Positions 44,942-54,002 of a stretch of 64,000 nt of DNA are shown one piece after another. Position numbers and translations under genes: made by a program. This stretch comes from an uncultured Chitinophagaceae bacterium. Lineage in GTDB: Bacteria; Bacteroidota; Bacteroidia; Chitinophagales; Chitinophagaceae. Below the pieces are notes generated by a model. The model had not been told where the DNA came from. It was given only the letters and a program-made list of their open reading frames with translations, and made no database searches. Where the stretch lies: the NCBI GenBank assembly GCA_903895845.1, contig CAITVK010000122.1, forward strand, positions 1 to 64,000, given 5' to 3'. The first letter of the stretch is position 1. Every line of letters starts with the position of its first letter.

Positions 44942-46000
44942 CTAATACTCATTTTGCTGCTGAGGCTGTTGTTTGGGTTTCTTTGGGGGAGATTTCTTGT
45001 CGACCGGCTTATTGTTTTCTTTGTCTTCCTCCTGTTGCAGTACTTTATTTTTCTTAATCATCTCATCCAGCTTGGTTTGATTCACATTGCCATCTTCATC
45101 TAATATAGCACTTTCAAGTGGAGCATTTCCATTCCCTAAAATTTGCGTTGGTAGTTTTGATACGTGTTCCCATCTGTCACCCGTCCATTTAAAGCCTTCA
45201 TAACTTCCGTCAGGCACAAAAGTGTATGGGTTCTCTGGTTCCTCAGACTCACTACTCACATGGTCGTAAACAATCATATTTTCATCTTTGTCGAAGTTAA
45301 GTTTTAGTCGTGCCTCTTTTTTGTATTCAACGCTATAACGATATAAAGTAGGCGCTTTTACCGTATCCTTTTTTGAAGTTTCAAACTTGAAGTAATCCCC
45401 TCCAAAATGAGGAATTCCATCTTCATCGAAGGTTAATATTTCTATCCATTTCTTGTTACTGCGGGGGCCATTCTCGTCAAAGCCAAAAAGGGTATATATT
45501 TTCCTGTCGCCAACAGTATGCATTAATATGCGATAATAGATAGCGCCAATCCAGTTTCTGGTGTCTCTAACAGAATCATTTGGGTTCTTGGTAAAATCGG
45601 AAACGTCAAACAAAGGAAATAACTTCAAGCTGCCATCGCTAGTGTGCATCTGAATGGCGCCACGCTGACGATAATAGGTATAATCGCGCATCATCTGCCA
45701 GGTAAAAATGCGGAAACTGCTGTCTGGAGCGTATATGGAAGAAACAGTCTGTATAGAATCGAAACGATAGGAAAAGGAGTTTTTTACTTTCAAAGCCTTT
45801 ACAAAGCCTCGAGTGAAAAGACTGTCGGCAACAAAGCGCAGGTACCAATGCTTGCCATTAATCATTTCATCGGAATACCCCTTGATGTCAGATTCTATTT
45901 TACGCAATTCTGTATGACTATCTGTTGTCTTATATCCCTGCTGTGAAAAGGCGGAACCAACACAACAAAAGAAAGCCAGATAGGAGAGGAGTTGTTTCAT
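44942..46000 (-). CDS. Hypothetical secreted protein
   Basis: The 352-residue precursor has a signal peptide ending AFSQQ (about residue 20), a beta-rich middle part, and a low-complexity C-terminus rich in lysine, proline and glutamine (KKSPPKKPKQQPQQQ). No known domain is recognised. The aromatic content suggests an envelope-associated protein. Genomic setting between miaA and the heptose genes gives no clear role. Confidence 0.7.
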   Translation of the reverse strand: MKQLLSYLAFFCCVGSAFSQQGYKTTDSHTELRKIESDIKGYSDEMINGKHWYLRFVADSLFTRGFVKALKVKNSFSYRFDSIQTVSSIYAPDSSFRIFTWQMMRDYTYYRQRGAIQMHTSDGSLKLFPLFDVSDFTKNPNDSVRDTRNWIGAIYYRILMHTVGDRKIYTLFGFDENGPRSNKKWIEILTFDEDGIPHFGGDYFKFETSKKDTVKAPTLYRYSVEYKKEARLKLNFDKDENMIVYDHVSSESEEPENPYTFVPDGSYEGFKWTGDRWEHVSKLPTQILGNGNAPLESAILDEDGNVNQTKLDEMIKKNKVLQQEEDKENNKPVDKKSPPKKPKQQPQQQNEY

Positions 46001-46067
46001 GCAACGGGTTTAATAAGCAACTAAGATAGCAGAAACAATTTGGATTTATTTATTGCGACTTTCAACT

Positions 46068-46625
46068 TTAGGATTTCGTTAATGCCTTGGCGAATGCAAG
46101 CAGGTCATCAAAACGAAAATCTACAGTAGGGTGGGGGTGTTCTGTATCGGGATTGGTAGTTGCTACAAATACGGTATTGATTCCCGCATTTCTACCAAAC
46201 TTCATGTCACTGATTTTATTTCCCACCATGATACTCTTACTGAAATCGATGGATGGATAGTCTTTCTTTGCCTGAAAAGCCATTCCAGCATTAGGCTTTC
46301 TGTTAGGCGAATCATCTTCTAAATCAGCGCAGTAATAAATCTTATCTACCCTTCCGTTCTTCCCGTTAATAGTGGATAGCATATTGGTATGGATACGATT
46401 CAGGTCATCAACCGTCATTAGTCCTTTACCGACTCCTTTTTGATTGGTGACCATTACAATTACGCCAAACTTGTCGTTCAATATTTCTAGTGCTTCCAAC
46501 ACACCATCATAGAAGGCAAACTCCTCCCAATTCCGGATATAGTCCGCCTTCTTTTCGTGGTTAATTACGCCATCCCTGTCTAGGAAGAGTGTCCAGCTTT
46601 TATCTATTAAGTTTAAATCAATCAT
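46068..46625 (-). CDS. gmhB: D-glycero-D-manno-heptose 1,7-bisphosphate phosphatase
   Basis: The 185-residue HAD-superfamily phosphatase has FLDRDGVINHE near residue 15 (nucleophile D and general acid D), TNQKGVGKG near 60, and KPNAGMAFQAKKDY near 110, with MVGNKISDMKFGRNAG near 137 holding the last metal-binding acid. GmhB removes the C7 phosphate before nucleotide transfer. It is the last of four heptose genes transcribed in one direction. Confidence 0.9.
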   Translation of the reverse strand: MIDLNLIDKSWTLFLDRDGVINHEKKADYIRNWEEFAFYDGVLEALEILNDKFGVIVMVTNQKGVGKGLMTVDDLNRIHTNMLSTINGKNGRVDKIYYCADLEDDSPNRKPNAGMAFQAKKDYPSIDFSKSIMVGNKISDMKFGRNAGINTVFVATTNPDTEHPHPTVDFRFDDLLAFAKALTKS

Positions 46626-46636
46626 AAATAATTGTT

Positions 46637-46664
46637 AGTCGTAAGTGGTAAGTCGTAAGTAAAG
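46637..46664. repeat. Heptad repeat, four units (AGTCGTA type)
   Basis: Four 7-base units of the form AGTCGTA or AGTGGTA lie just upstream of gmhB. Confidence 0.8.
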
Positions 46665-46671
46665 CAAAGAA

Positions 46672-46699
46672 CCTAATACCTATTACTTAATACTTAAGA
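46672..46699. repeat. Heptad repeat, four units (CTTAATA type), entering hddC
   Basis: Four units (for example CCTATTA and CTTAATA) run through the stop codon of hddC at 46683 into its last codons. Confidence 0.75.
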
Positions 46700-47381
46700 A
46701 GTCTTTCTGTGCTTGTAAATAATCTTGTGGTATACCAATGTCAATAAAGTAAGCGTCTTGAACCAGTCCACTCATCTTTCTTTGGCGGAAGTATGCTTCC
46801 ATATAATCTTTCTCGAAAGAGAACTTCTCTGTAAATGATTCTGCAAGGAAGTTGGCGACATTCAGTACATACAAACCGCCATTGATTAACCCTTCTTTAT
46901 AATGTTGTTTTTCCTTGAAAGAAGCAATAGAGTCATCTTCATTTAACTCTACAACGCCATACCTGTCAAAATCTTTCATGGGTTTAAGAGATAGCGTACA
47001 ATCAGATGTAGTGGTAATATGTTTTTGTAATAAATCAGAGAGATTTACATCAAACAGCGTATCACCATTGGTAACAAATACATTTTGTTCGGTTGCTTTG
47101 GTGCAAGAAAGATAGATTGCGCCACCTGTGCCTAAAGGCTCTTTTTCTATTGCAAACTGAACATTTAAAGAGGGATAGTCTTTGTTAATATAATCTATGA
47201 TGGCATCACTCATATATCCCAGTGAAAGGATGAACTTAGTAACGCCCTGTTTCTGCAAATAATCAATTACATAACCGATAAATGGTTTTCCATTAACTGG
47301 CGCCATACATTTAGGTAAGTCAGGGACGGCACTGCGTAACCTTGTACCCAATCCACCAGCAAGGATGATTGCTTCTTTCAT
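46683..47381 (-). CDS. hddC: D-glycero-alpha-D-manno-heptose 1-phosphate guanylyltransferase
   Basis: This 232-residue nucleotidyltransferase begins EAIILAGGLGTRLRSAVPDLPKCMAPVNGKPF, the classic signature with the G-x-G-x-R loop and activating lysine. VTNGDTLFDV near residue 105 carries metal-binding D. In the context of hddA, gmhA and gmhB it should make GDP-heptose; the nucleotide (GDP versus ADP) is inferred from hddA, since the ADP pathway uses HldE. The start overlaps the stop of gmhA in a TAATG junction. Confidence 0.85.
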   Translation of the reverse strand: MKEAIILAGGLGTRLRSAVPDLPKCMAPVNGKPFIGYVIDYLQKQGVTKFILSLGYMSDAIIDYINKDYPSLNVQFAIEKEPLGTGGAIYLSCTKATEQNVFVTNGDTLFDVNLSDLLQKHITTTSDCTLSLKPMKDFDRYGVVELNEDDSIASFKEKQHYKEGLINGGLYVLNVANFLAESFTEKFSFEKDYMEAYFRQRKMSGLVQDAYFIDIGIPQDYLQAQKDFLSIK

Positions 47382-47956
47382 TAGCCGAATACTTTTTCTT
47401 CTACTAGTTCACAGATAATATGTCCTAGCAATATGTGACTCTCTTGAATTCTTGGAGTTGTTGTTGAAGGAACATTGAAGAGGTAATCGCTAAAAGGTTT
47501 CATTGTTCCACCAGTAGCACCAGTTAGCCCGATGGTTGCAATGCCCATTTCTCTAGCAACCTCAAACGCTTTAATGATATTGGTTGAATTGCCAGAAGTG
47601 CTGAAGCCTAGTAATACATCGCCCTTTACGCCAATACCATCTACCAGACGCGCATAAATTACATCGTAACTATAATCGTTGGCAACTGCTGTAAGGTAAG
47701 AAGTGTTGCAATGCAATGCCTCGGCAGGCAGCGCTTTCCTGTTCTTATAAAAGCGTCCACTGAACTCTGCTGCCAAGTGTTGTGCATCAGCAGCACTGCC
47801 ACCATTACCACAAAACAATACTTTGTTGCCAGCAGCAAAAGCATCGCTGATTACTTGCACAACAGCATCTATTGTTTTCAGCATTGCCTCATCTTGCAAT
47901 AGAGATTGTTTCACACTAATCGAATCCTGTATCAGACTCTTAATTCTTTCACTCAT
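47381..47956 (-). CDS. gmhA: Phosphoheptose isomerase
   Basis: The 191-residue SIS-domain protein converts sedoheptulose 7-phosphate to D-glycero-D-manno-heptose 7-phosphate. NKVLFCGNGGSAADAQHLAAEFSGRF near residue 44 and LLGFSTSGNSTNIIKAFEVA near 115 are the substrate-binding blocks. Length is normal. It is the second gene of the heptose set. Confidence 0.95.
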   Translation of the reverse strand: MSERIKSLIQDSISVKQSLLQDEAMLKTIDAVVQVISDAFAAGNKVLFCGNGGSAADAQHLAAEFSGRFYKNRKALPAEALHCNTSYLTAVANDYSYDVIYARLVDGIGVKGDVLLGFSTSGNSTNIIKAFEVAREMGIATIGLTGATGGTMKPFSDYLFNVPSTTTPRIQESHILLGHIICELVEEKVFG

Positions 47957-47984
47957 ATAGTTAATTTATACTTCTATTCTAAAA

Positions 47985-48040
47985 AGTCGTAAGTAGCAAG
48001 TCATAAGTCGTAGGTTTTACTTACGACTTATGATTTACTA
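47985..48040. repeat. Heptad repeat arranged as a hairpin, eight units
   Basis: Eight units run from AGTCGTA types to their reverse complements (CTTACGA, CTTATGA) and can fold back on themselves. The repeat fills the gap between hddA and gmhA and ends two bases before the hddA stop. Confidence 0.88.
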
Positions 48041-48042
48041 CT

Positions 48043-49068
48043 TTATTGCGTTGTCCAGGTTGTTAATCCGTGTTGTGTAAGCTGGTAATTCTTTACTTCG
48101 CCGCCAAACTTCAGTAAGGTCTCTATTACCTTATATCTGTTGTTACCCGGACAATAGAACGTCATAAAGCCACCACCACCTGCGCCACTAATCTTACCAC
48201 CACTTGCGCCCGCCGCTTTTGCAGCCGTATATATTTCTTCAATTAGGCTATTAGTAATGCTTTTTGCCATCAATCTCTTTTGCTCAAAGCCATAGTCCAG
48301 TATTTCTCCAATCTCATGCAGGCGTCCCTTTAGCAGGGCTTCTTTCATCATCCTGGATTGTTCTTTCAGTTGGTGCATCGCATCTATCGATCCTGTATTC
48401 TTTTCTTTTACATTACTCTGCTGCTCCTTGATAATCGTCGCGCTCTCTCTGCTAGTTGCTGTGTAATAAAGAACCAGGTTGTTTTCTAGTTCGTTCAGAT
48501 ATTCTTGTCTGATACGCAATGGATTTACAATCACTTTATCATTGCCATAGAATTCCATGAAGTTTACGCCGCCAAATGTAGCAGCATATTGGTCTTGTTT
48601 ACCACCACTTAGCTGAAGATCGTTTCGTTCAATATCGTATGCGTAATGTGCAATGTCGTAGTCGCCCAATGGAAGTTTAAGCATCTCCACAAATGCGCCG
48701 ATGATGGCAACTACCAATGTAGAAGAAGTTCCGAGGCCACTACCCGCAGGTGCATCTACAAATGTACTCAGCTTGAATCCGCTTTGTTTGATGCCGTGAT
48801 CTTTCTGGATACGGTTATATACCCCCTTTAATAAATCCAATTTCCCATTGATGGGTAGTGTTGCTGCCCACTCGTATTGCTCTTCTTCGTTTCTGTCCTG
48901 TGCTTGAACTGTAATTTTATTGCCATCGGTAAGTTCAATGGAAGCATGTGCATACAAAGAGATGGTTGCATTGAGGATGGCACCACCAAATTCGTCACTG
49001 TACGGACTTACATCAGTTCCACCACCTGCCAGACCAATACGTAAAGGAGCTTTACTACGATATATCAT
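48043..49068 (-). CDS. hddA: D-glycero-alpha-D-manno-heptose 7-phosphate kinase
   Basis: This 341-residue GHMP kinase phosphorylates the C1 position of heptose 7-phosphate in the alpha configuration. RIGLAGGGTDVSPYSDEFGG near residue 11 and VDAPAGSGLGTSSTLVVA near 108 (the GHMP ATP loop), with KISGAGGGGFMTFY near 294, are the HddA pattern. It opens the four-gene heptose set. A candidate TAGTTTTG promoter element lies about 85 bases upstream. Confidence 0.9.
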   Translation of the reverse strand: MIYRSKAPLRIGLAGGGTDVSPYSDEFGGAILNATISLYAHASIELTDGNKITVQAQDRNEEEQYEWAATLPINGKLDLLKGVYNRIQKDHGIKQSGFKLSTFVDAPAGSGLGTSSTLVVAIIGAFVEMLKLPLGDYDIAHYAYDIERNDLQLSGGKQDQYAATFGGVNFMEFYGNDKVIVNPLRIRQEYLNELENNLVLYYTATSRESATIIKEQQSNVKEKNTGSIDAMHQLKEQSRMMKEALLKGRLHEIGEILDYGFEQKRLMAKSITNSLIEEIYTAAKAAGASGGKISGAGGGGFMTFYCPGNNRYKVIETLLKFGGEVKNYQLTQHGLTTWTTQ

Positions 49069-49151
49069 TTCGTCTTTTTTATCTTAGGAGCGTTGGTTCT
49101 CATTAATAGTTAACCCAACAATTGTGTGCGGCAAAGCAAAGCTTTTTTCTT

Positions 49152-49159
49152 CAAAACTA
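49152..49159 (-). promoter_or_regulatory. Possible promoter -7 element of the heptose operon (TAGTTTTG)
   Basis: TAGTTTTG on the minus strand matches TAnnTTTG exactly. The nearest TTTG upstream is at 25 bases, longer than usual. Confidence 0.35.
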
Positions 49160-49333
49160 GTAGTATTGTTTATTTATGCTAAAGCAAAATTGAAAGTGAG
49201 TTTAGGTAGAAACGCCTATTGATACTTTTATTAAACTTACTCTTTCCCAAAATCTAGCAATTGCAATTCAGGACGTGTCAAGTTTAATTTAGGGTTAACT
49301 GAGTGAAATTTTGCTGAATTCTCAATCCCAAAA

Positions 49334-49347
49334 TGATAAATTTATCA
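49334..49347. other. Perfect 14-base palindrome upstream of rpoD
   Basis: TGATAAATTTATCA is a perfect inverted repeat; ATAATGCATTAT, another perfect one of 12 bases, lies at 49365-49376. They may be binding sites for a dimeric regulator. Confidence 0.35.
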
Positions 49348-49637
49348 AGGTTCATAAATCATTTATAATGCATTATGATAGTTTTAAAATACTTTGAAAT
49401 AGATTTTTGTACTTAAAATATTTTGCTTAGTGTGCCTTAATCAAATAAATATTACCCAAATAGTTTAAAATATTTGTTATTGGCAAAGTTTTTTCTTACA
49501 AAAAATAGGCTATTTCGTTTAGTAGTTGTATTTTCGCCGACTTTTAAAATTTTCGTTGTTGGATAATTCTTAAATTACAGTCAACTAACACGCTTAAATA
49601 ACGTTCATCACCTTACGCACAAGCATAAACACCATAT

Positions 49638-50495
49638 ATGAGGCAGCTCAAAATTGCAACACAGATTACCAACAGAGATTCACAGGCCGTAGAAAAGTAT
49701 CTGCAGGAAATTTCTAAAATTCCGATGATTACTCCCGAAGAGGAGACAACACTGGCACAGAAAATCAAAATGGGTAATCAAAGAGCTCTTGACAAATTGG
49801 TTCAAGCGAATCTAAGATTTGTGGTATCTGTCGCTAAGCAGTACCAACATCAAGGGCTATCTCTTAGTGATTTAATTAACGAGGGTAACCTCGGATTGAT
49901 CAAAGCAGCACAACGCTTTGATGAAACAAAAGGTTTCAAATTTATCTCTTACGCCGTGTGGTGGATTCGCCAATCTATACTACAAGCGTTGGCAGAGCAG
50001 GGCAGATTAGTCCGCTTGCCTCAAAACAAAATTGGCACGTACAACAAAGCCAATAAGGCTTACATGGCTTTCGAACAAGAACACGAACGCGAGCCATCAA
50101 CAGAAGAGTTAAGCGACATCCTTGAGATGAGCGAAACTGAAATCAACAACATTTTCCAAAGCAACACCCGTCACACTTCTTTGGACGCACCTGTGCATGA
50201 AGCGGAAGACGTAGCAATGGGCGATTTGTTGGAGGGTAGCGATGATACAGACGACGATGTAATGAAAGACTCTTTAAGAGAAGAAATTCGTCGTGTACTG
50301 AAATCCTTAAGCCCAAGAGAAGCAGAAATAGTGAATGCATACTTTGGTCTTGATGGTGAAAGTGGTGTTACTATCGAGCAGATTGGTTCGAAATACGATC
50401 TTACCAAAGAGCGTATCAGACAAATTAAAGAACGTGCCATCAAGCGTTTGCAAAAAGCACGTTACAGCAATGCTCTTAAAGCATATTTAGGATAA
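49638..50495 (+). CDS. rpoD: Primary sigma factor (Bacteroidetes type)
   Basis: The 285-residue sigma-70 protein lacks region 1.1 and the long non-conserved insert, as is usual for Bacteroidetes primary sigma factors. Region 1.2 (VEKYLQEISKIPMITPEEE), region 2 (LVQANLRFVVSVAKQY, LSDLINEGNLGLIKAAQRFD and FISYAVWWIRQSILQAL), region 3, and region 4 (SLREEIRRVLKSLSPREAEIV with TLTKERIRQIKE-like helix-turn-helix) are all intact. It would read the -33 TTTG/-7 TAnnTTTG promoters noted here. Confidence 0.96.
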   Translation: MRQLKIATQITNRDSQAVEKYLQEISKIPMITPEEETTLAQKIKMGNQRALDKLVQANLRFVVSVAKQYQHQGLSLSDLINEGNLGLIKAAQRFDETKGFKFISYAVWWIRQSILQALAEQGRLVRLPQNKIGTYNKANKAYMAFEQEHEREPSTEELSDILEMSETEINNIFQSNTRHTSLDAPVHEAEDVAMGDLLEGSDDTDDDVMKDSLREEIRRVLKSLSPREAEIVNAYFGLDGESGVTIEQIGSKYDLTKERIRQIKERAIKRLQKARYSNALKAYLG

Positions 50496-50518
50496 ATTAA
50501 ACGTTGTCCCAAAGTTTA

Positions 50519-50551
50519 AAGGAGATCTCTCTACGAGGGATCTCCTTTTTT
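50519..50551 (+). terminator. Terminator of rpoD
   Basis: AAGGAGATC pairs with GATCTCCTT around a loop of about ten bases and is followed by a run of T. Confidence 0.88.
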
Positions 50552-50669
50552 TTACCTAATCTGACGAGCCAAGCGAGCTGATAGTTGAACTTCTTTTTAT
50601 TCGAAAATGAAACTATTCAATTTTCGCTTATTTTCGCAACTATTCTGACGATTATTAAAATTAGTAGCT

Positions 50670-51686
50670 ATGTCTAAAGTTGATTTAAAAATGCTTGCCA
50701 CACAATTGAATGTGTCTGTCTCCACTGTATCTAAGGCGTTGAGGGATAGCCATGAGATAGGTGAAGCTACAAAAAAGAGAATCCTTGAGAAAGCAAAGGA
50801 GTTAGGCTACAGACCCAATCCGTATGCAAGTTATATGCGTCAGCAAAAGAGCAAAACGATTGCGTTGATTATCCCTGAACTAAATAATAGTTTCTTTCTT
50901 CAAGTTATTAATGGTGCTGAATCAATTGCAGGAGAAAAAGATTATCATTTACTCATCTACATTACCCACGAAGATGTCGAAAGAGAAATGAGCATTATCA
51001 AACACTTGCAAAACGGTAGGGTTGATGGAATTTTAATGGCCGTTTCTCTTACAACAAAAGATTATACCCACCTAGAAGAATGCATAGAAAATGAATTGCC
51101 CATTGTTTTCTTTGATAGGGTATGCCATGAGATAGAAACCACCAAGATTGTTACAGATGACTTTGCCAGTGCTTTTACTGCTACAGAACACCTGATAAAA
51201 AATGGCTGTAGAAACATTGGCTACCTATCTATTTCAGATCACCTTTCTATAGGCATCAAGAGATTTAACGGTTACCTGGAAGCGCTAAACAAATATGATA
51301 TCGTATTTAAGGAGGACAATGTTTTAAAAGGAAGTAATAATGAAACAGAAAACTATGGCAAAATCAAGGAAATGCTTAGTCGTGGAGACAAGATAGATGG
51401 CATTTTTGCTTCAGTTGAAAGGTTCGCTCTCTCCACGTATAGTGTTTGTAAAGAATTGAATCTGAGAATACCAGACGACGTAAAGGTGATTTGCTTCTCC
51501 AACATATATACTGCAGATTTTCTTAGTCCAACGCTCAGCACAATCAGTCAGCCTGCATTTGAGATGGGGGCTACTGCCGCCGAGACCCTATTCAAGCATT
51601 TGGATAAAAAGAAGATTCAATTGGCCAATGAAAATATTGTTATCAAATCGACATTGATGGCACGAGAATCCTCCGCTAGGAAGTAG
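50670..51686 (+). CDS. LacI-family transcriptional regulator
   Basis: The 338-residue protein has a LacI helix-turn-helix (LKMLATQLNVSVSTVSKALRD, about residues 6-26) with the hinge helix region RPNPYASYMRQ, then a periplasmic-binding-like effector domain with KTIALIIPELNNSFFLQVINGAE and VKVICFSNIYTADFLSPTLSTISQP. It would bind a palindromic operator and respond to a sugar. No sugar operon is adjacent, so its target is not known. It is monocistronic and followed by a strong terminator. Confidence 0.92.
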   Translation: MSKVDLKMLATQLNVSVSTVSKALRDSHEIGEATKKRILEKAKELGYRPNPYASYMRQQKSKTIALIIPELNNSFFLQVINGAESIAGEKDYHLLIYITHEDVEREMSIIKHLQNGRVDGILMAVSLTTKDYTHLEECIENELPIVFFDRVCHEIETTKIVTDDFASAFTATEHLIKNGCRNIGYLSISDHLSIGIKRFNGYLEALNKYDIVFKEDNVLKGSNNETENYGKIKEMLSRGDKIDGIFASVERFALSTYSVCKELNLRIPDDVKVICFSNIYTADFLSPTLSTISQPAFEMGATAAETLFKHLDKKKIQLANENIVIKSTLMARESSARK

Positions 51687-51766
51687 ATTGCTTGAGTACT
51701 TCATTCAATGATACTTTTTACGAAAAAGTGTTGGAATAATATTGCTTCTTATTGAAATAAAATTCT

Positions 51767-51810
51767 TTAATAATAAAGGGGTTGTTAAAAAACAACCCCT
51801 TTATTATTAA
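51767..51810. terminator. Strong bidirectional terminator after the LacI-family gene
   Basis: A perfect 20-base stem with a four-base AAAA loop joins TTAATAATAAAGGGGTTGTT and its reverse complement. It serves the LacI gene and possibly the convergent FKBP gene. Confidence 0.92.
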
Positions 51811-51867
51811 ATTCTAAAACTTGTTATAACAATAGGTGACTAGTATATATTTACTAATAAGCAATTT

Positions 51868-52611
51868 TTATTTGCTATCACCTTTCTCGATACCCAACAA
51901 TTCTACAGTGAAAATCAAGGTAGAACCTGGAGCAATACTAGGACCCGCTTGTTGATCGCCATAAGCTAAATCAGAAGGAATATATAATTTCCATTTGCTA
52001 CCTACAGTCATTAATTGTACCGCTTCTTGCCAACCTTTAATAACGCCATTCAAAGGGAAAGTGATAGGTTCGCCTCTATCTACAGAGCTATCAAATACTT
52101 TTCCGTTAATCAACGTACCGTGATAATGACATTTTACTTTATCAGTCAACAACGGATGGGTTGTGTCGCTACCTGCTTTAATTACTTCGTATTGTAAGCC
52201 ATCCGGTAAGACTTTTACACCTGGTTTCTTTGCATTAGATGCCAAGAAATCTGCTCCTTCCTTTTTAGCAACAGCAGATTTTGCATCCATAGCTGCTTTG
52301 TGATAAGATTCTAAACTAGCATCTATCAAAGAATCGGGTATGGCCAATGTTTTGTTTTGCAATACATCGCCTATGGCTCTTTTCAATAAATCCTGGTTTA
52401 CACCATCAAACCCTTGTGACTTTAAATTTTGCGCAATACGAACGCCAATACCATAACTGGCAGTATCAGAATTGGTTTTAAAAGGCGAAGCTGAAGTATT
52501 GGCAACGGCTGGTTTTGCCGCAGGCTTTTTTACCACAGGCTTCTTTACATCTTGAGCGTTGATAGAGATTGCAACAACAGTAGTTACGATTAGGAGTGCT
52601 GTTTTTTTCAT
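51868..52611 (-). CDS. FKBP-type peptidyl-prolyl isomerase, FkpA/Mip-like
   Basis: The 247-residue precursor has a signal peptide (MKKTALLIVTTVVAISINAQ), a lysine/proline/alanine-rich linker, an FKBP_N dimerisation domain from TASYGIGVRIAQNLKSQGF (about 50-125), and a C-terminal FKBP domain with VKCHYHGTLINGKVFDSSVDRG, VIKGWQEAVQLMTVGSKWKLYIP and GPSIAPGSTLIFTVELLGI. It would be a dimeric periplasmic folding factor. It lies after argH but has its own gap of 21 bases, so co-transcription with the arginine operon is possible. Confidence 0.93.
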   Translation of the reverse strand: MKKTALLIVTTVVAISINAQDVKKPVVKKPAAKPAVANTSASPFKTNSDTASYGIGVRIAQNLKSQGFDGVNQDLLKRAIGDVLQNKTLAIPDSLIDASLESYHKAAMDAKSAVAKKEGADFLASNAKKPGVKVLPDGLQYEVIKAGSDTTHPLLTDKVKCHYHGTLINGKVFDSSVDRGEPITFPLNGVIKGWQEAVQLMTVGSKWKLYIPSDLAYGDQQAGPSIAPGSTLIFTVELLGIEKGDSK

Positions 52612-52632
52612 TTTTTTAATTGTAAATGTTTA

Positions 52633-53964
52633 TTAATTAACTAATTTATTGATGGCGTCGTGCACCTTTTGAAAGCCAAACATAGTAAACGTTTCTTCCA
52701 TCATCGAATTTATTTCTGAATTACATAAATTTCCAATGGTTCCTTCGTGTGTATGGTGGATATCGATGCTATAATTGAAGGCATTATTCTCAATTGCACG
52801 GCCTACCTGTTTGTAGGCATCGCGGAAAGGAATTCCTTGTAAAACAAGCTTGTTTACTTCCTCTACACTGAAAATGTATTTATACTTTTCATCGGTAAGA
52901 ATCTGTTCCTTTACCGTAACATTACTCAGCATAAGTGTTGCCATTTTGATGCAATCCTTCAACGTAGTAAACGCAGGGAAAAGATGTTCCTTCAATAATT
53001 GTAAATCGCGGTGATACCCACTAGGTAAGTTGGTGGTCATCATCATGATCTCGTTTGGCAATGCCTTGATACGGTTGCAATGACTACGAATTAATTCAAA
53101 AACATCCGGATTCTTTTTGTGTGGCATTATGCTGCTACCAGTTGTTAGTTCTTGAGGGAACGAAACAAAATCAAAGTTTTGATTAAGGTATAAACACATA
53201 TCCATGCTTAACCTTGCCAATGTTTCGGCTACGTTAGCCAACGCTTGTGCGGTGATACGTTCCGCTTTGCCACGTCCCATTTGAGCGTACACTACGTTAT
53301 AATTAAGATTGTCAAAGCCTAATAACTTAGTAGTCAAGGTACGATTGATGGGAAAAGAAGAACCGTAACCAGCAGCTGAACCAAGCGGGTTTTTATTAAC
53401 CACTTTATAAGCAGCCTTTAGAGTGATTACATCATCCACCAAACTCTCTGCATACGCACCAAACCACAATCCAAAAGATGATGGCATTGCTAATTGTAAA
53501 TGCGTATAACCAGGGAATAAATGATTTTTGAATGCTTCGCTTTGAGACTGTAACAAGGAGAAGAAAGGAAGGATCGTGTTAACCAAGTCTTCAATCTCGT
53601 TACGAAGAAATAGTTTAATATCTACCAACACCTGATCGTTGCGACTACGGGCAGAATGTATCTTCTTACCCATCTCGCCCAACTTCTCTGTTAATAGAAA
53701 TTCTATTTGCGAGTGAATATCCTCAACTCCGTCCTCTATCTTAAAGTCCGTACCAAGCGTTCTTAGGTAAATAGATTGTAATTCCTTAACGATAATATCC
53801 TTTTCTTCATTTGTCAACAGGCCAATGGTAGCCAACATGGTAACGTGCGCAATAGACCCCAATACATCGAAAGGGGCAAGGAGCAAATCCATTTCACGGT
53901 CTTTACCTACGGTGAATGTTTCTACTTCCTTAAGCGAGGTGATATCTTTTTGCCAGAGTTTCAA
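52633..53964 (-). CDS. argH: Argininosuccinate lyase
   Basis: This 443-residue fumarase-superfamily enzyme splits argininosuccinate to arginine and fumarate, the last step of the pathway. HSARSRNDQVLVDIKLFLRN near residue 102, HLQLAMPSSFGLWFGAYAE near 155 and TGSSIMPHKKNPDVFELIR near 271 with the catalytic serine are in place. It is the last arginine gene of the operon and shares a heptad repeat with argE upstream. Confidence 0.95.
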   Translation of the reverse strand: MKLWQKDITSLKEVETFTVGKDREMDLLLAPFDVLGSIAHVTMLATIGLLTNEEKDIIVKELQSIYLRTLGTDFKIEDGVEDIHSQIEFLLTEKLGEMGKKIHSARSRNDQVLVDIKLFLRNEIEDLVNTILPFFSLLQSQSEAFKNHLFPGYTHLQLAMPSSFGLWFGAYAESLVDDVITLKAAYKVVNKNPLGSAAGYGSSFPINRTLTTKLLGFDNLNYNVVYAQMGRGKAERITAQALANVAETLARLSMDMCLYLNQNFDFVSFPQELTTGSSIMPHKKNPDVFELIRSHCNRIKALPNEIMMMTTNLPSGYHRDLQLLKEHLFPAFTTLKDCIKMATLMLSNVTVKEQILTDEKYKYIFSVEEVNKLVLQGIPFRDAYKQVGRAIENNAFNYSIDIHHTHEGTIGNLCNSEINSMMEETFTMFGFQKVHDAINKLVN

Positions 53965-53967
53965 AGT

Positions 53968-54002
53968 AGTGATAAGTTATGAATGATGAGTTATGAGTTA
54001 AA
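53968..54002. repeat. Heptad repeat, five units, across the argE stop
   Basis: Units AGTGATA, AGTTATG and AATGATG fill the argH-argE junction and cover the argE stop codon (53998). Confidence 0.75.

Larger units (their letters stand above)
49069..49637. other. Divergent control region between hddA and rpoD
   Basis: This AT-rich 569-base region has no gene. It holds a possible hddA promoter element (49152-49159), two perfect palindromes (49334-49347 and 49365-49376), and TATTTTCG at 49529, one base off the Bacteroidetes -7 consensus, about 100 bases before rpoD. Confidence 0.6.
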
